Shown here: one piece after another, positions 8,554 through 17,652 of the stretch
Position numbering within the stretch: the first letter of the stretch is position 1
Layout of the letters: every line of letters starts with the position of its first letter
Origin: Verrucomicrobiota bacterium
GTDB taxonomy: Bacteria; Verrucomicrobiota; Verrucomicrobiia; Verrucomicrobiales; Verrucomicrobiaceae
Length of the DNA stretch: 64,000 nucleotides
Assembly: GCA_025360015.1 (NCBI GenBank)
Contig: JANYCZ010000021.1
Span: 124,001 to 188,000, forward strand
Reading direction: 5' to 3'
Made by a program: the position numbers and the translations under genes
The notes under the pieces: generated by a model
Databases searched by the model: none
What the model was told of the DNA's origin: nothing
Seen by the model: the letters and a program-made list of their open reading frames with translations, nothing else

Positions 8554-8777
8554 GCCGCCTGCCCTGGCCGCTGAATCCTCGCCATGAACTCCTCATAAGA
8601 CAATGGCTTCACCAGCCCTGCCTCCATTTCCGCATCTCGTCGTAGAGCTTCGGCCAAGATGTCTTCTGGCTCTTCTGCGTCATCGGGCAAGCTGTCCAGC
8701 ATCATCATCGCAATGGCAGTGCGCTCGGATCTCCCGAGGCCCATGGCCGCATGTACGATTTCATTCACGGTGCTCAT
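8550..8777 (-). CDS. Addiction-module antitoxin (PF09720-like)
   Basis: 75 residues: VHAAMGLGRSERTAIAMMML and a C-terminal acidic segment with DAEMEAGLVKPLSYEEFMAR. The pattern (short helix bundle, L-S-x-x-E-R-x-x-L-A near the N-terminus, acidic middle) matches the small unstable antitoxin family paired with ParE toxins. It precedes the toxin gene and overlaps it. A related antitoxin occurs at 47704-47928. Confidence 0.82.
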   Translation of the reverse strand: MSTVNEIVHAAMGLGRSERTAIAMMMLDSLPDDAEEPEDILAEALRRDAEMEAGLVKPLSYEEFMARIQRPGQAA

Positions 8778-8943
8778 ACCAGCATCATCCCCAAGATCCC
8801 GTCAAAATCCACTGCGATGTTTGATGGCAAATGCCGGAACTGCTTTTTGGCGATGCCAGAAAGACGCTGACAAACAGAAAAAACCGTAAAGAGTGTGATG
8901 GCTTCAATGTTCATCCATCCCACTCAATCCAACGAAACACTTT

Positions 8944-9438
8944 ATGATAGTCCGTTACGTGCGCTTTGTTTTGTGTCTTCCTTTTGCGTTATTGCACGCG
9001 GGAACGGCAGTGGATCAGGAACTTACGCTGCTGAAGCAGCAACGTGAGAAAGCCGTCGCGACAGCCATCGAGCCGATTGAGCGGCGCTATCAAGAGTCAT
9101 TGGAGCAGATGTTGCGCCGCGCCCTCCAAGCCAAAGATCTTGAAGGCTCGGTAAAGGTCCAGGAAGCGATTTCAACCCTTCCTAAAGAAGCGGCAAAGCA
9201 GCTTGTGGGACCCTGGACTCTGCGTGCTTCGACTGGCTACACTGCGGAAGTAACTTTTCGAGGAGACGGCACGGGCGCTCATTCAAGCGCTGAGAAATTC
9301 CAGTGGCGAATCGTTGGCGCAATGCTGTTCGTCGGCCTTGATGATTCCAAGGCTGACAAGTTTTATCTGCCGATCAAAAATGGACAGATGAAAGGTATCA
9401 ATGTCTGGGGCAACGAGCTTACGATCACAAAAAAGTAA
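8944..9438 (+). CDS. Secreted hypothetical protein with coiled coil and beta domain
   Basis: 164 residues. A signal peptide of about 20 residues (FVLCLPFALLHAGTA) is followed by a predicted coiled coil (residues ~23-80, rich in E, K, Q and R) and a C-terminal beta-rich domain (~85-164) with GPWTLRASTGYTAEVTF and alternating hydrophobics. This architecture is frequent among PVC secreted proteins; no function is recognised. It is a single gene, transcribed away from the toxin-antitoxin pair. Confidence 0.8.
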   Translation: MIVRYVRFVLCLPFALLHAGTAVDQELTLLKQQREKAVATAIEPIERRYQESLEQMLRRALQAKDLEGSVKVQEAISTLPKEAAKQLVGPWTLRASTGYTAEVTFRGDGTGAHSSAEKFQWRIVGAMLFVGLDDSKADKFYLPIKNGQMKGINVWGNELTITKK

Positions 9439-9486
9439 TCAAAAGCTGCCAAACATCGATTGCATCAATCGATGCTCAGCCGGCTG

Positions 9487-10584
9487 CTACTCCACCACCG
9501 GGATCGCTTTGCGGACCATGTTTTTGGAGACGCCGTAGATGAGGGTGCTTTGTTTGGGGCGCCATTGGTAGCCGATGCCGAAGGGGATCACGGGGACTTC
9601 GTTGTTGCGATAGTATTCGGCGAGATCGGCCTGGTAGTGCTGTTTGAACAGGGGGATGGGGCCGGGGTACCAGCCGAAGGCTTTGACGTCCCAGGATTCA
9701 CGGGGGAAGTCCTTCCACATGATGCCGGAGTCGTCCTGGGTCATGGTGTGGCAGTGGGTGAGGAGGTAGTCGCGGATGGTGTGAAACTCACTCATGTGCA
9801 TGAGGTAGGAGGCGGACTTGGTGAAGCCGTTCATGGTGCCGAGTCCATCGCAGAAGCGGAGGAAGGAAGCGTCCTGCTTGAGCGCCCAGCCAGCGATGTT
9901 GGTGGAGAAGTAGTAGAGCGTCTGCTGCTTGCCTTTGGTTCCGAGGAAGGTGATGCGGGCACCGGCGGTTTTTGTGGGCTTGTCGGTGACGATTTTTCCC
10001 TCGGCATCGAGCCAGATGTTTTCGACGTTTTGAATGTAGCAGCCGCAGCGGGCGAGGAAGACGTAGAGGACGGGCAGGGTGCCGGTGAGCTTGGTGGCCT
10101 GCAGGTCTTTCTTCATGTCTGCGGTGATGAAGAAGCTGAAGCTGAGCGAGGCGTTGAGGGTGTTGCGCAGATTGCGCAGGGAGGAGCCGAGCTCGCCTTC
10201 GCTGAGTTTGGTCACATCTGGCGGCAGGCCCACGGGCTCCACGGCGGCGAGGACGTAGGAGGAGGCATTGGGGAAGAAAGTGTAAGCGTGCAGAAAGTCG
10301 GGGCCGCTGAAAACGTAGAGCAGCGGCGAGGGGTCGCTGACGGCCTCGGGGAGGCCCAGGGGCGCCCATTCGCGCATCGGGTTAAGCTGGCGCTGCTCTG
10401 CATCCGCCCAGGTGGCGTCGAGGTCCTTGGCATGCGAATTAAAATCGCCATGCTGGGCGAGCCCGACCAATGAGGAGCCTTCCTGAGGCATGCCTGCGAG
10501 GAAGCGCGCCTGTTCATTGGGAGTGGGTGGCTCAGCGAAGGCGGAGTGAGCCAGAACAAGCAGCAGAACGAGTGTTTTCTTCAT
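9487..10584 (-). CDS. Secreted hypothetical protein
   Basis: 365 residues from MKKTLVLLLVLAHSAFA, a clear signal peptide that fixes the start; the frame is open further upstream but inside the permease gene. The start overlaps the permease stop (ATGA at 10581-10584), so the two are translationally coupled. The mature protein is globular, with a Cys-containing segment (LARCGCYIQN) and the aromatic C-terminus (FGIGYQWRPKQSTLIYGVS). Family not recognised. Coupling to an amino-acid permease suggests a linked periplasmic role, which is inference only. Confidence 0.8.
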   Translation of the reverse strand: MKKTLVLLLVLAHSAFAEPPTPNEQARFLAGMPQEGSSLVGLAQHGDFNSHAKDLDATWADAEQRQLNPMREWAPLGLPEAVSDPSPLLYVFSGPDFLHAYTFFPNASSYVLAAVEPVGLPPDVTKLSEGELGSSLRNLRNTLNASLSFSFFITADMKKDLQATKLTGTLPVLYVFLARCGCYIQNVENIWLDAEGKIVTDKPTKTAGARITFLGTKGKQQTLYYFSTNIAGWALKQDASFLRFCDGLGTMNGFTKSASYLMHMSEFHTIRDYLLTHCHTMTQDDSGIMWKDFPRESWDVKAFGWYPGPIPLFKQHYQADLAEYYRNNEVPVIPFGIGYQWRPKQSTLIYGVSKNMVRKAIPVVE

Positions 10585-11888
10585 GGGGTGCGTGGAGTAC
10601 GCGGTGAGATGAAATAAATGATCCAACCGAGCAAAATTAGCGCCATGCCAGCCAGTGTTTCTTCTGGATGCTTTTTGGCGACGAAAACCATCATCCATGC
10701 ACTGATGACGAGAAACAGGATGGGCGTGATCGGATAGCCCCAGCAGCGGTACGGGCGGGGAAGGTCCGGCTGACGAATGCGCAGCACGATCAAACCCACC
10801 ACGGTGGCAAAGGAACCGAGCTGGATGCTGAACTGCACGCAGGTGAGGACCGTTTCAAAACTGGCGGTGAGCAGCAAGGTCACGACGATGGCAAGCTGCA
10901 CAAACAAGCCGGTCACAGGCACGCCGCGATCATCGCTCACGGCGAGGGGAGCAAGGATGCGGAGGTCCTGGCCCATGGTTTTCATCACGCGCGGGCCCAC
11001 CCAGGTCATGGCGCTGATGCTGGAGACGAGGCCGAGGCAGATCAGGCCGGACATGATCTTTCCGCCGGTCTCGCCGAAGATGTGGACGGCGGCGATGTGG
11101 CCAACATCGAGCTTGCCATCCAGTTCGCTCATGGGGGCGACGTGGAGGAAGACGGCATTGAGCGCGAGATAGAGGCCCGCCACGAGCAGCGTGCCGAATG
11201 CGATGGCGAGGGGGACGTTTTTCTGCGGATCGCGGATGTCTCCGACGATGTAGGTGGCGGCATTCCAGCCTGCGTAGGCATACATCACATAGACGAGGCT
11301 CACGGCGAAGGGGGTGCTGCCGAGCAAATTCAAATCGCCTGACACGGGCAGGAAGTTGATGGGCTGGGCTTTGCCGAACCAGAATCCAGCGCCGATGAAG
11401 ACGAGGACCAGCGCGACCTTGAGCCAGGTGGCGGTGTTTTGAAACTTGGCGGCCATGTTGATGCCGCCGACGTGGATCAAGGTCACGATCCAGACCATGA
11501 CGAGGGACCAGGTGGTGGCTGGTGCCGTGGGGAAGATGCCGGAGAAGTATTTGCCGAAGGCCATGGCGGCTAAGGCGATGGGTGCGGCAAACCCCACCGT
11601 CACCGAGAGCCAGCCGGAGAGAAAGCCGACGGCTGGGTGAAAAATCTTTGAGAGGAAGTGATACTCGCCGCCGGAGCGTGGCAGCGCCGCCGCCAGCTCG
11701 CCATAGCAGACCGCGCCGCAGAAGGCGCACACGCCACCGACGATCCAGAGCATCATGATGACAAAGCCGGAGGGCAGGGAGCCGACCTGAAAGCCCAGCG
11801 AGGTGAAGACCCCGGTGCCGATCATGTTTGCCACCACCACCGCCGTGGCCGTGATCAGCGAAATGCCCTGCGTGCGTGTGGTGCTCAT
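10581..11888 (-). CDS. APC-superfamily amino acid permease
   Basis: 435 residues with about 12 hydrophobic segments. The first helix carries VVVANMIGTGVFTSLG, the conserved substrate-binding break of the APC family, and GGEYHFLSKIFHP near residue 73 is the expected loop after TM2. TM6 to TM8 regions (YVMYAYAGWNAATYIVGDIRDPQKNVP) are also family-typical. Probable amino acid or polyamine transport, exchanger or symporter unknown. First gene of a two-gene operon with the secreted protein at 9487; divergent from the gene cluster starting at 11982. Confidence 0.93.
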   Translation of the reverse strand: MSTTRTQGISLITATAVVVANMIGTGVFTSLGFQVGSLPSGFVIMMLWIVGGVCAFCGAVCYGELAAALPRSGGEYHFLSKIFHPAVGFLSGWLSVTVGFAAPIALAAMAFGKYFSGIFPTAPATTWSLVMVWIVTLIHVGGINMAAKFQNTATWLKVALVLVFIGAGFWFGKAQPINFLPVSGDLNLLGSTPFAVSLVYVMYAYAGWNAATYIVGDIRDPQKNVPLAIAFGTLLVAGLYLALNAVFLHVAPMSELDGKLDVGHIAAVHIFGETGGKIMSGLICLGLVSSISAMTWVGPRVMKTMGQDLRILAPLAVSDDRGVPVTGLFVQLAIVVTLLLTASFETVLTCVQFSIQLGSFATVVGLIVLRIRQPDLPRPYRCWGYPITPILFLVISAWMMVFVAKKHPEETLAGMALILLGWIIYFISPRTPRTP

Positions 11889-11981
11889 AGGGGGCGATGG
11901 CTACGCGCTTGGCGGCGAGGCGTCAACTGGGCTTCCCAAAGGAGGGCTTGCGGGACACGAAAAAAGGAATTCATTTTCCCT

Positions 11982-12365
11982 ATGAAAACGACATCCTCAA
12001 AATTATTCAGGGGGGTGATGGTGATCGCCGCCCTGCTGGTGCCCGGCACGACGTGGTGGGCGAGTTTGCGCTACTATCAGGCGCGCAATCAAGCGGCGAG
12101 ACCTGCCGCTGCGGAGAACAAGGCGCAACGGCAGTATGACGGGTCAAAATCGCAGCGGGAAGCCCCTTCCAGGAGGCTGGATCCAAGCTCTGTCGAATTT
12201 GCGCCAGTGCAGGTCTTGCGCACTTCCTGGAACGGCCAGACTGATCCGGACAGTGTGTGGCACGACCAGCGTCTCCGGGCAAATGTCATGCTGGTGAAGC
12301 AGGGCCTGCCCGCGCTGAGCACCGGCTATGGTGCTCCCCCTTCTCGCCAAATCCCGGCCCGGTAA
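11982..12365 (+). CDS. Small membrane-anchored hypothetical protein
   Basis: 127 residues from MKTTSSKLFRGVMVIAALLV. An N-terminal signal anchor (about 9-30) is followed by a polar Ala/Arg/Gln-rich region and a Pro-rich end (YGAPPSRQIPAR). No domain recognised. It is the first frame of the co-directional cluster continuing with the PqqD-like gene 90 bases later. It could be a precursor or accessory of that system, but the signal anchor argues against an ordinary RiPP leader. A short inverted repeat (CGGCAAA/TTTGCCG, 12366-12397) directly follows its stop. Confidence 0.6.
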   Translation: MKTTSSKLFRGVMVIAALLVPGTTWWASLRYYQARNQAARPAAAENKAQRQYDGSKSQREAPSRRLDPSSVEFAPVQVLRTSWNGQTDPDSVWHDQRLRANVMLVKQGLPALSTGYGAPPSRQIPAR

Positions 12366-12454
12366 CGGCAAAAATAAACGCAAATTCATCTTTGCCGCTG
12401 CGGTGGTGTTAACCGGCCGGGTTTCTATGTGGTGTGATTCAATCAACCACCACC

Positions 12455-12793
12455 ATGAAACTCGCCCCCTTTTCCACCCTGATGCGGCACAACAGTCAGC
12501 CGCATGACCTGGCCCCTGCTGTGGCCCCGAGCACCGCCACAGCCACTTTTGATTTTCATACCGTCACCTGGCAGGCGGATGGTTTTGGGTTTGATGCCAC
12601 CAGCGGTGAATTTTTCACCGCCAGCCCGACGGCGCTTATCGTCATGCAGGCGCTGAGCGAGGGCGTGGCACGCCCGCAGATTCTGGACCGCGTTACGGCG
12701 CACTTTGAGGTCGCCCGCAGTACTGCGGAGCGGGATCTGGAATCCTTTTTCGCTGAGCTTGTCCACATCGGACTGATCGAGGAATCGAACTGA
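12455..12793 (+). CDS. PqqD-like protein (RRE-type fold)
   Basis: 112 residues from ATG 12455; a GTG at 12434 in frame would add seven. The segment FGFDATSGEFFTASPTALIV followed by LSEGVARPQILDRVTAHFEV and ERDLESFFAELVHIGLIEES is the classic PqqD pattern: a beta hairpin, N-P/S-P-T-A, then three helices ending in a hydrophobic stretch. PqqD folds bind peptide leaders or partner proteins in several biosynthetic systems. The gene is 13 bases upstream of an ATP-grasp ligase, which supports a role as a recognition or carrier subunit. No radical SAM enzyme is nearby, unlike in PQQ synthesis. Confidence 0.8.
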   Translation: MKLAPFSTLMRHNSQPHDLAPAVAPSTATATFDFHTVTWQADGFGFDATSGEFFTASPTALIVMQALSEGVARPQILDRVTAHFEVARSTAERDLESFFAELVHIGLIEESN

Positions 12794-12806
12794 ATTTCAT
12801 CCTCTC

Positions 12807-13910
12807 ATGAATGCTTCTCCAGTCATCGCCGTCACCGGGCTTCATCGCGGTGAAAATCCCCAGCCGGGGTCTGCGGTCATCCGCAGCCTGCGCCGCGTTT
12901 ATCCGGAACTGCGCATCATTGGTCTTGTTTATGATTCGCTGGAGAGCGGTCTCTTCAGCGAAGAGGACGCGCCGGATGCCGCCTTCACGATGTCCTACCC
13001 CGGCGCAGGGGAAGAGGCTTTCTGGCAGCGCCTTGATGCGATCCGTGAAATTGAGCGCTTTGACGTTTTGATTCCCTGTCTCGATGCTGAGATGGGGCCG
13101 CTGGTGGATGCGCCCGAAAAGTTGCGCGAGCGTGGCATTCACACGTGCCTGCCGACGGTGGAGAGTTTTAAATGCCGTGACAAATCGAGGCTGGCCGAAC
13201 TGTGCGAGCGCACGCACTGCCGCACGCCGCAGACCCTCGCTGTGAGCGATGTGAACTCGCTGCATCAGGCGGCGATGACGCTTGGTGGGAATGTGTTTGT
13301 CAAAGGCCGCTTTTATGAGGCCCGGCACGCCATCACACCGGCCGCACGTGAAGCCGCGTACTGGCACATGCTGGAGCAATGGGGCGCGCCGGTGCTGGTG
13401 CAGGAAAATGTGCAGGGGGAGGAATACAACGTGGTCGGTCTGGGCGATGGGTGCGGCCACATGCTGGGCTGCTGCTCCATCCGCAAGATGCTCCGTACGG
13501 CCAGCGGCAAAGGTTTTGGCGGGATGATCGTGCGTGATCCGCAACTGGATGCCATCGCGCAATCACTGATCGCCGAGCTGCGCTGGAACGGGCCGTTTGA
13601 ACTTGAGTTCGTCAAATCTGAAGGGGCCAAAGGCGAGTACTGCCTCATCGAGATCAATCCGCGTTTCCCCGCGTGGTGTGATTTTCCCTCCGCGCTGAAC
13701 TGCAATCTGCCTGCTGCCGCGATGGAGCTGGCCCTGGGCTGGCAGCCGCGCGAGCCGCTGCGTCATGCGACTCCTGGCAAGTTTTTCATCCGGCATGCCA
13801 TCGACATGACCGGCGACATCCGTGATCTCGCCGCCCTCACCACGACCGGCCAGTTCTTCCGCCAGCCGCGCGAGATCATCCCGCACCCGGCCGCCTCGCG
13901 AGGTCTGTAA
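12807..13910 (+). CDS. ATP-grasp family ligase
   Basis: 367 residues. The N-terminal Rossmann-like part starts IAVTGLHRGENPQPG, followed by the ATP-grasp core: GGNVFVKGRFYEARHAI near 155 (phosphate-binding lysine strand), VLVQENVQGEEYNVVGLG near 200 (adenine-binding E), and LIEINPRFPAW near 275 (metal-binding E and N). It resembles carbamoyl-phosphate-synthase-like and amino acid ligases that form an acyl phosphate and couple it to an amine. Substrates cannot be read. It sits between the PqqD-like gene and the PLP decarboxylase with gaps of 13 and 25 bases. Confidence 0.9.
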   Translation: MNASPVIAVTGLHRGENPQPGSAVIRSLRRVYPELRIIGLVYDSLESGLFSEEDAPDAAFTMSYPGAGEEAFWQRLDAIREIERFDVLIPCLDAEMGPLVDAPEKLRERGIHTCLPTVESFKCRDKSRLAELCERTHCRTPQTLAVSDVNSLHQAAMTLGGNVFVKGRFYEARHAITPAAREAAYWHMLEQWGAPVLVQENVQGEEYNVVGLGDGCGHMLGCCSIRKMLRTASGKGFGGMIVRDPQLDAIAQSLIAELRWNGPFELEFVKSEGAKGEYCLIEINPRFPAWCDFPSALNCNLPAAAMELALGWQPREPLRHATPGKFFIRHAIDMTGDIRDLAALTTTGQFFRQPREIIPHPAASRGL

Positions 13911-13935
13911 TTCCAACCCTTCACCGCATCCTCCC

Positions 13936-15375
13936 ATGCAACCCCTTCTGCCATATTCCCCACCGACGATCACGCGTCACCTCAGCGGCCAGAACAGCGC
14001 CGCCAACCGCAACCGCCATGCGCATGGCCTGAACAGCAACGTGTGCGAACGCATCGACGGCGTGCCTGTGGCGGATCTCGCCGCACGCTTCGGCTCGCCG
14101 CTTTTCGTTTTCTCCGAGCGTACGCTGCGAGAGAAAATCCAGCGTGCGCGTGAGGCATTCGAGAGCCGCTATCCGAACACACGTTTCGCCTGGAGCTACA
14201 AGACGAACTACCTCAACGCCATCTGCCGTGTCTTTCACAGCGAAGGCTCCATCGCTGAGGTGGTGAGCGAGTTTGAGTATGAAAAAGCGCGCCACAATGG
14301 TGTGGCCGGACGCGACATCATTTTCAACGGGCCGCATAAAACACGCGCAGGGCTGGAGCTTGCCATCAGCGAAGGCGCGATGATTCAGGTGGATAACTGG
14401 GATGAACTCCTGCTGCTGGACACCCTTGCGAAAGAGCAAAATCGCAGCATCGACATCGCCATCCGCTGCTGGCTGGATGCGGGCATTCAGCCGGTGTGGA
14501 GCAAGTTTGGCTTTGGCGTCGAAAACGGCGAAGCCTGGCGGGCGATCCGACGCATTGCTGAAAGCAAGGGCCGCCTCCGTTTGCAGGGGCTGCACACGCA
14601 TATCGGCACGTATATTTTGGAGCCGAATGCCTACAAGGTGGCGGCGGAGAAACTCATCACGCTCATGGAGCGCTGCCGTGAGAGTTATGGCTGGTCCTTG
14701 CGCTACCTGAACCTGGGTGGCGGTTTCCCATCGCTCAGTTCGCTGCATTACTCGTATCAGCCTGCGGAGCAGGTGGTGCCGCCGATCGAAAAATACGCCG
14801 AGGCCATTGCCAGTGCGCTGAACACGCTGCCGCGAGATCGCCGTCCGCGCCTGTATTTGGAAAGCGGACGGGCGCTGGTGGATGAGGGGGGGTATCTCAT
14901 CACCAGCATCGTGGCCGTAAAGCAAATCGGCGCGTCCGGGCCGATCACGCTGGCAGGCAAGGTGGCGAAGGCGCCTGCTTACATGCCTGAATCAACGGGA
15001 GTCGCCTATGTCATTGATGCGGGCATCAACATCCTCTACAGCGGCAACTGGTATCGTTTCAATGTGAAGCCCGCCAAAGCACAGCGTGAAAGCGCCCAGC
15101 AGCCTATCAAGCTGTACGGCTGTCTGTGCATGAACATCGACGTCATTCGCGAGCAGGTCTCCCTGCCGGCGATGACCACGGGCGATCATCTCGTCATGCA
15201 TCCGGTGGGGGCTTACAACATCACGCAGAGCATGCAGTTCATCACTTATCGGCCGGCGGTGGTCATGATCGGCCTGGATGGCCGCGTGGATGTCATTCGC
15301 GAACGCGAAGACCTCGACTACGTGCAGCGCCTGGAACGCGTGCCGGAACGTCTGCTCACCCCATCGCGCTCATGA
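13936..15375 (+). CDS. PLP-dependent decarboxylase, fold type III (LysA/ODC group IV)
   Basis: 479 residues from MQPLLPYSPPT. The PLP lysine is in FAWSYKTNY (K89). Other signatures: GLHTHIGTY (HxHIG), YLNLGGGFP (phosphate-binding glycines), LESGRALV (the E-x-GR motif) and a CLCMNIDVI segment providing the second-subunit Cys and Asp, then GAYNITQSMQF. It probably removes the alpha-carboxyl of a diamino acid (diaminopimelate, ornithine, arginine or a conjugate). A 40-residue N-terminal extension precedes the barrel. Its stop overlaps the next start (ATGA at 15372). Placement beside an ATP-grasp ligase suggests a dedicated biosynthetic rather than housekeeping LysA role. Confidence 0.9.
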   Translation: MQPLLPYSPPTITRHLSGQNSAANRNRHAHGLNSNVCERIDGVPVADLAARFGSPLFVFSERTLREKIQRAREAFESRYPNTRFAWSYKTNYLNAICRVFHSEGSIAEVVSEFEYEKARHNGVAGRDIIFNGPHKTRAGLELAISEGAMIQVDNWDELLLLDTLAKEQNRSIDIAIRCWLDAGIQPVWSKFGFGVENGEAWRAIRRIAESKGRLRLQGLHTHIGTYILEPNAYKVAAEKLITLMERCRESYGWSLRYLNLGGGFPSLSSLHYSYQPAEQVVPPIEKYAEAIASALNTLPRDRRPRLYLESGRALVDEGGYLITSIVAVKQIGASGPITLAGKVAKAPAYMPESTGVAYVIDAGINILYSGNWYRFNVKPAKAQRESAQQPIKLYGCLCMNIDVIREQVSLPAMTTGDHLVMHPVGAYNITQSMQFITYRPAVVMIGLDGRVDVIREREDLDYVQRLERVPERLLTPSRS

Positions 15376-17633
15376 ACTCGGAAGCCCCATCTACCCTCCC
15401 TGTGATGGCTCTTCTTGAAGAGAACGAAGCTCACTCTTTTTGGAAGAGGACGGCTGCCTTCGCCAAAACGCTGCGTCCTCACCTTGAAATTTTCGCGACG
15501 CCGCTGTTAGAAGTCGCGCGTGCTGCGAGCTCCATCTTTCTTTGTGGCAGTTGGAAAACAGGTGCGCTGCTGTGTGCCACGCTGCTGTTCATGCCGCGCT
15601 ACTTTGCCTTCGCGGTCAGCGCCTGCCTGCTCGGGGGCTTGATCGCGAAGCTGCTGCACCTGCCTGCGGCGATGCGAAAGGATGGTACGCTGCTGTACAA
15701 TGTTTTCCTGAGCGCGCTTGCGGTTGCATGGATCACGCGTGGATCCGTGCTCGGGCCTCCGGCGATCTGGGGCATGCTAGGCGTGGTCACAGTTTACACG
15801 CTGCTGCTGTCCGCAGCGTTGTGGCACTGGTTTCCACTGCGCGCCGGGCTGCCGCCGCTGAGCGTCGCGTTTGTCGTGGTCTTTGGCACGCTGCTGACGT
15901 TTTTCCCGCACTGGGCGGCGGGCACGGTTCTGCTGGACATGGGGCTGCCGGCTGAGCCTGCCCTGCCGTTTGTTGTCGCTGCCTTTCTGCGCAGCATGGG
16001 GACGATATTATTTCTGCCGAATGTGTGGGCGGGCATGGCGGTGACGCTGGCGATTCTGGTGTGGTCACGCGTCGCCATGATCAATGCCGTTGCGGGTTAC
16101 GCGGGGGGCATTCTCATTGTGAAGATGCTTGAGGCCTGCGGGCTGGAGTGGCTTGGCTGGTTTGCGGGGCACAATTATCTGCTGGCGGGCATGGCGCTGG
16201 GCGCGGTGTATTTCGTGCCGTCTTGGAGCAGTCTGGCGCTGGCGTTTGTGGCGGGGGCTGTTGCCGCACTGCACGTGGCGGCGGTGCAGCATTTTCTGCG
16301 TGGCTCGGGCTGGGAGTATCTGCCGCTGCCGTATTTGCTTACGATCTGGAGTCTGCTGTGCTGCCTGCGCCTGCGTGAAAAATCCGGTTCGCTGCTGCCA
16401 GCCACGGGTGTTTCTGACAATCCTGAAGCCGCCGCTGCTTCGCTGGCTCTGGCGAACGCCCGCTTTCCGCATCGTCATGAAACTCATGTGCTGATGCCCA
16501 CCGCGCGCGAAGTCACGGTGACGCAGGGCTTTGATGGCAAGCTCAGCCATCGCGGAGAGTGGCAGCATGCGCTCGACTTTGAAGTGCATGACGCTGCCGA
16601 CAATGCCTGCCCGCCGGGCTATGATGACGACTTGAGCCGCTACTACACGCAGGGGCTCGAAGTGCGTGCTCCTGGCACCGGTGAAATCATCCGCGTCATT
16701 GACGGTGTGGCCGACAATGCCCCCGGCGGCTGCAACTTTGCGAACAACTGGGGCAACCACCTCATCCTGCGTCTTGATTACGGTGGCACGGTGAAGCTGG
16801 CGCACTTCATGAAGAACGGCATCGTCGTGAAAACCGGGCAGCGTGTGGGTGCGGGTGAGCTTCTGGGCTACTGCGGCAACTCGGGTCGCAGCCCGGTGCC
16901 GCACATTCATCTGCACAATCAGATCAGCAATGAAACCGGCGCACCCACGGCACCTTTCTGCCTCACGAATTATTTTACGCGCACCGCTGAAGGGGTGCGG
17001 TGGAACTTTGCCAGTGTGCCCGAAGTGGGAGACCGCATCGCCCCGGCGACGGTCTCCACCACCGTGCTGGGCACGCTGGCCCATTTTGCCCCCGGGATGG
17101 CGACGTATCGTGGGTGCGATGAGGAATCGGTCTGGTTCGAGACGATCACCACCACCCTGGATGAATCCGGCCGCTACCTTTTCCGCTGCGGCAAAGAGTC
17201 GCTCACGGCGGTTCTTGGACTGCACGCGCTGCAGATCACGCAGAGCAACCTGAGTGGTCATTCGCAGCTTCTGCGGTTCCTTTCGTTCGCCATGCCCACC
17301 GTGCCTTTCGCTTATCAAAGCGGCATGATCTGGGAGGATAGTGTCGCTTTGCGGTCAAAGCCGCACGGGTGGGCATTGGCGAGCGTTTTTGCGCCTTATG
17401 CGGGCCACGGCATGCAGCGCGTCGCCACCCGCCACTCGCTGCATCCCACCCCGCAGAGGCTGCACCTCACGACCGCCATCGTGAACGGCGGTGAGGAACT
17501 TCCGGGAGAAATCGAATTCACCCTCAAGCCGATCTGCGGCCTCGCGCAACTCGCCGCACATTTCCAAGACCACGACTGCCTCTTCACGCAGACCAGCTTC
17601 ACCCCCACGCTGCCCAACGGCGATGCGGAATAA
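15372..17633 (+). CDS. Urea-transporter-like / M23 metallopeptidase fusion
   Basis: 753 residues. Residues ~60-345 form about ten membrane helices with the two-repeat pattern of the urea transporter family: a KDGTLLYNVFLSAL pore segment in the first half and AGHNYLLAGMALGAVYF in the second. A linker leads to an M23 (LytM-like) domain: H399 and D402 (the HxxxD zinc motif in WQHALDFEV) and H511-I-H513-L-H515 (the HxH motif in SPVPHIHLH). A further ~200 residues of beta-rich sequence follow. M23 enzymes cleave peptide cross-links in peptidoglycan. The peptidase may be extracytoplasmic. Translationally coupled to the decarboxylase. Confidence 0.85.
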   Translation: MNSEAPSTLPVMALLEENEAHSFWKRTAAFAKTLRPHLEIFATPLLEVARAASSIFLCGSWKTGALLCATLLFMPRYFAFAVSACLLGGLIAKLLHLPAAMRKDGTLLYNVFLSALAVAWITRGSVLGPPAIWGMLGVVTVYTLLLSAALWHWFPLRAGLPPLSVAFVVVFGTLLTFFPHWAAGTVLLDMGLPAEPALPFVVAAFLRSMGTILFLPNVWAGMAVTLAILVWSRVAMINAVAGYAGGILIVKMLEACGLEWLGWFAGHNYLLAGMALGAVYFVPSWSSLALAFVAGAVAALHVAAVQHFLRGSGWEYLPLPYLLTIWSLLCCLRLREKSGSLLPATGVSDNPEAAAASLALANARFPHRHETHVLMPTAREVTVTQGFDGKLSHRGEWQHALDFEVHDAADNACPPGYDDDLSRYYTQGLEVRAPGTGEIIRVIDGVADNAPGGCNFANNWGNHLILRLDYGGTVKLAHFMKNGIVVKTGQRVGAGELLGYCGNSGRSPVPHIHLHNQISNETGAPTAPFCLTNYFTRTAEGVRWNFASVPEVGDRIAPATVSTTVLGTLAHFAPGMATYRGCDEESVWFETITTTLDESGRYLFRCGKESLTAVLGLHALQITQSNLSGHSQLLRFLSFAMPTVPFAYQSGMIWEDSVALRSKPHGWALASVFAPYAGHGMQRVATRHSLHPTPQRLHLTTAIVNGGEELPGEIEFTLKPICGLAQLAAHFQDHDCLFTQTSFTPTLPNGDAE

Positions 17634-17652
17634 ACCACTCTCCCATCCATCC

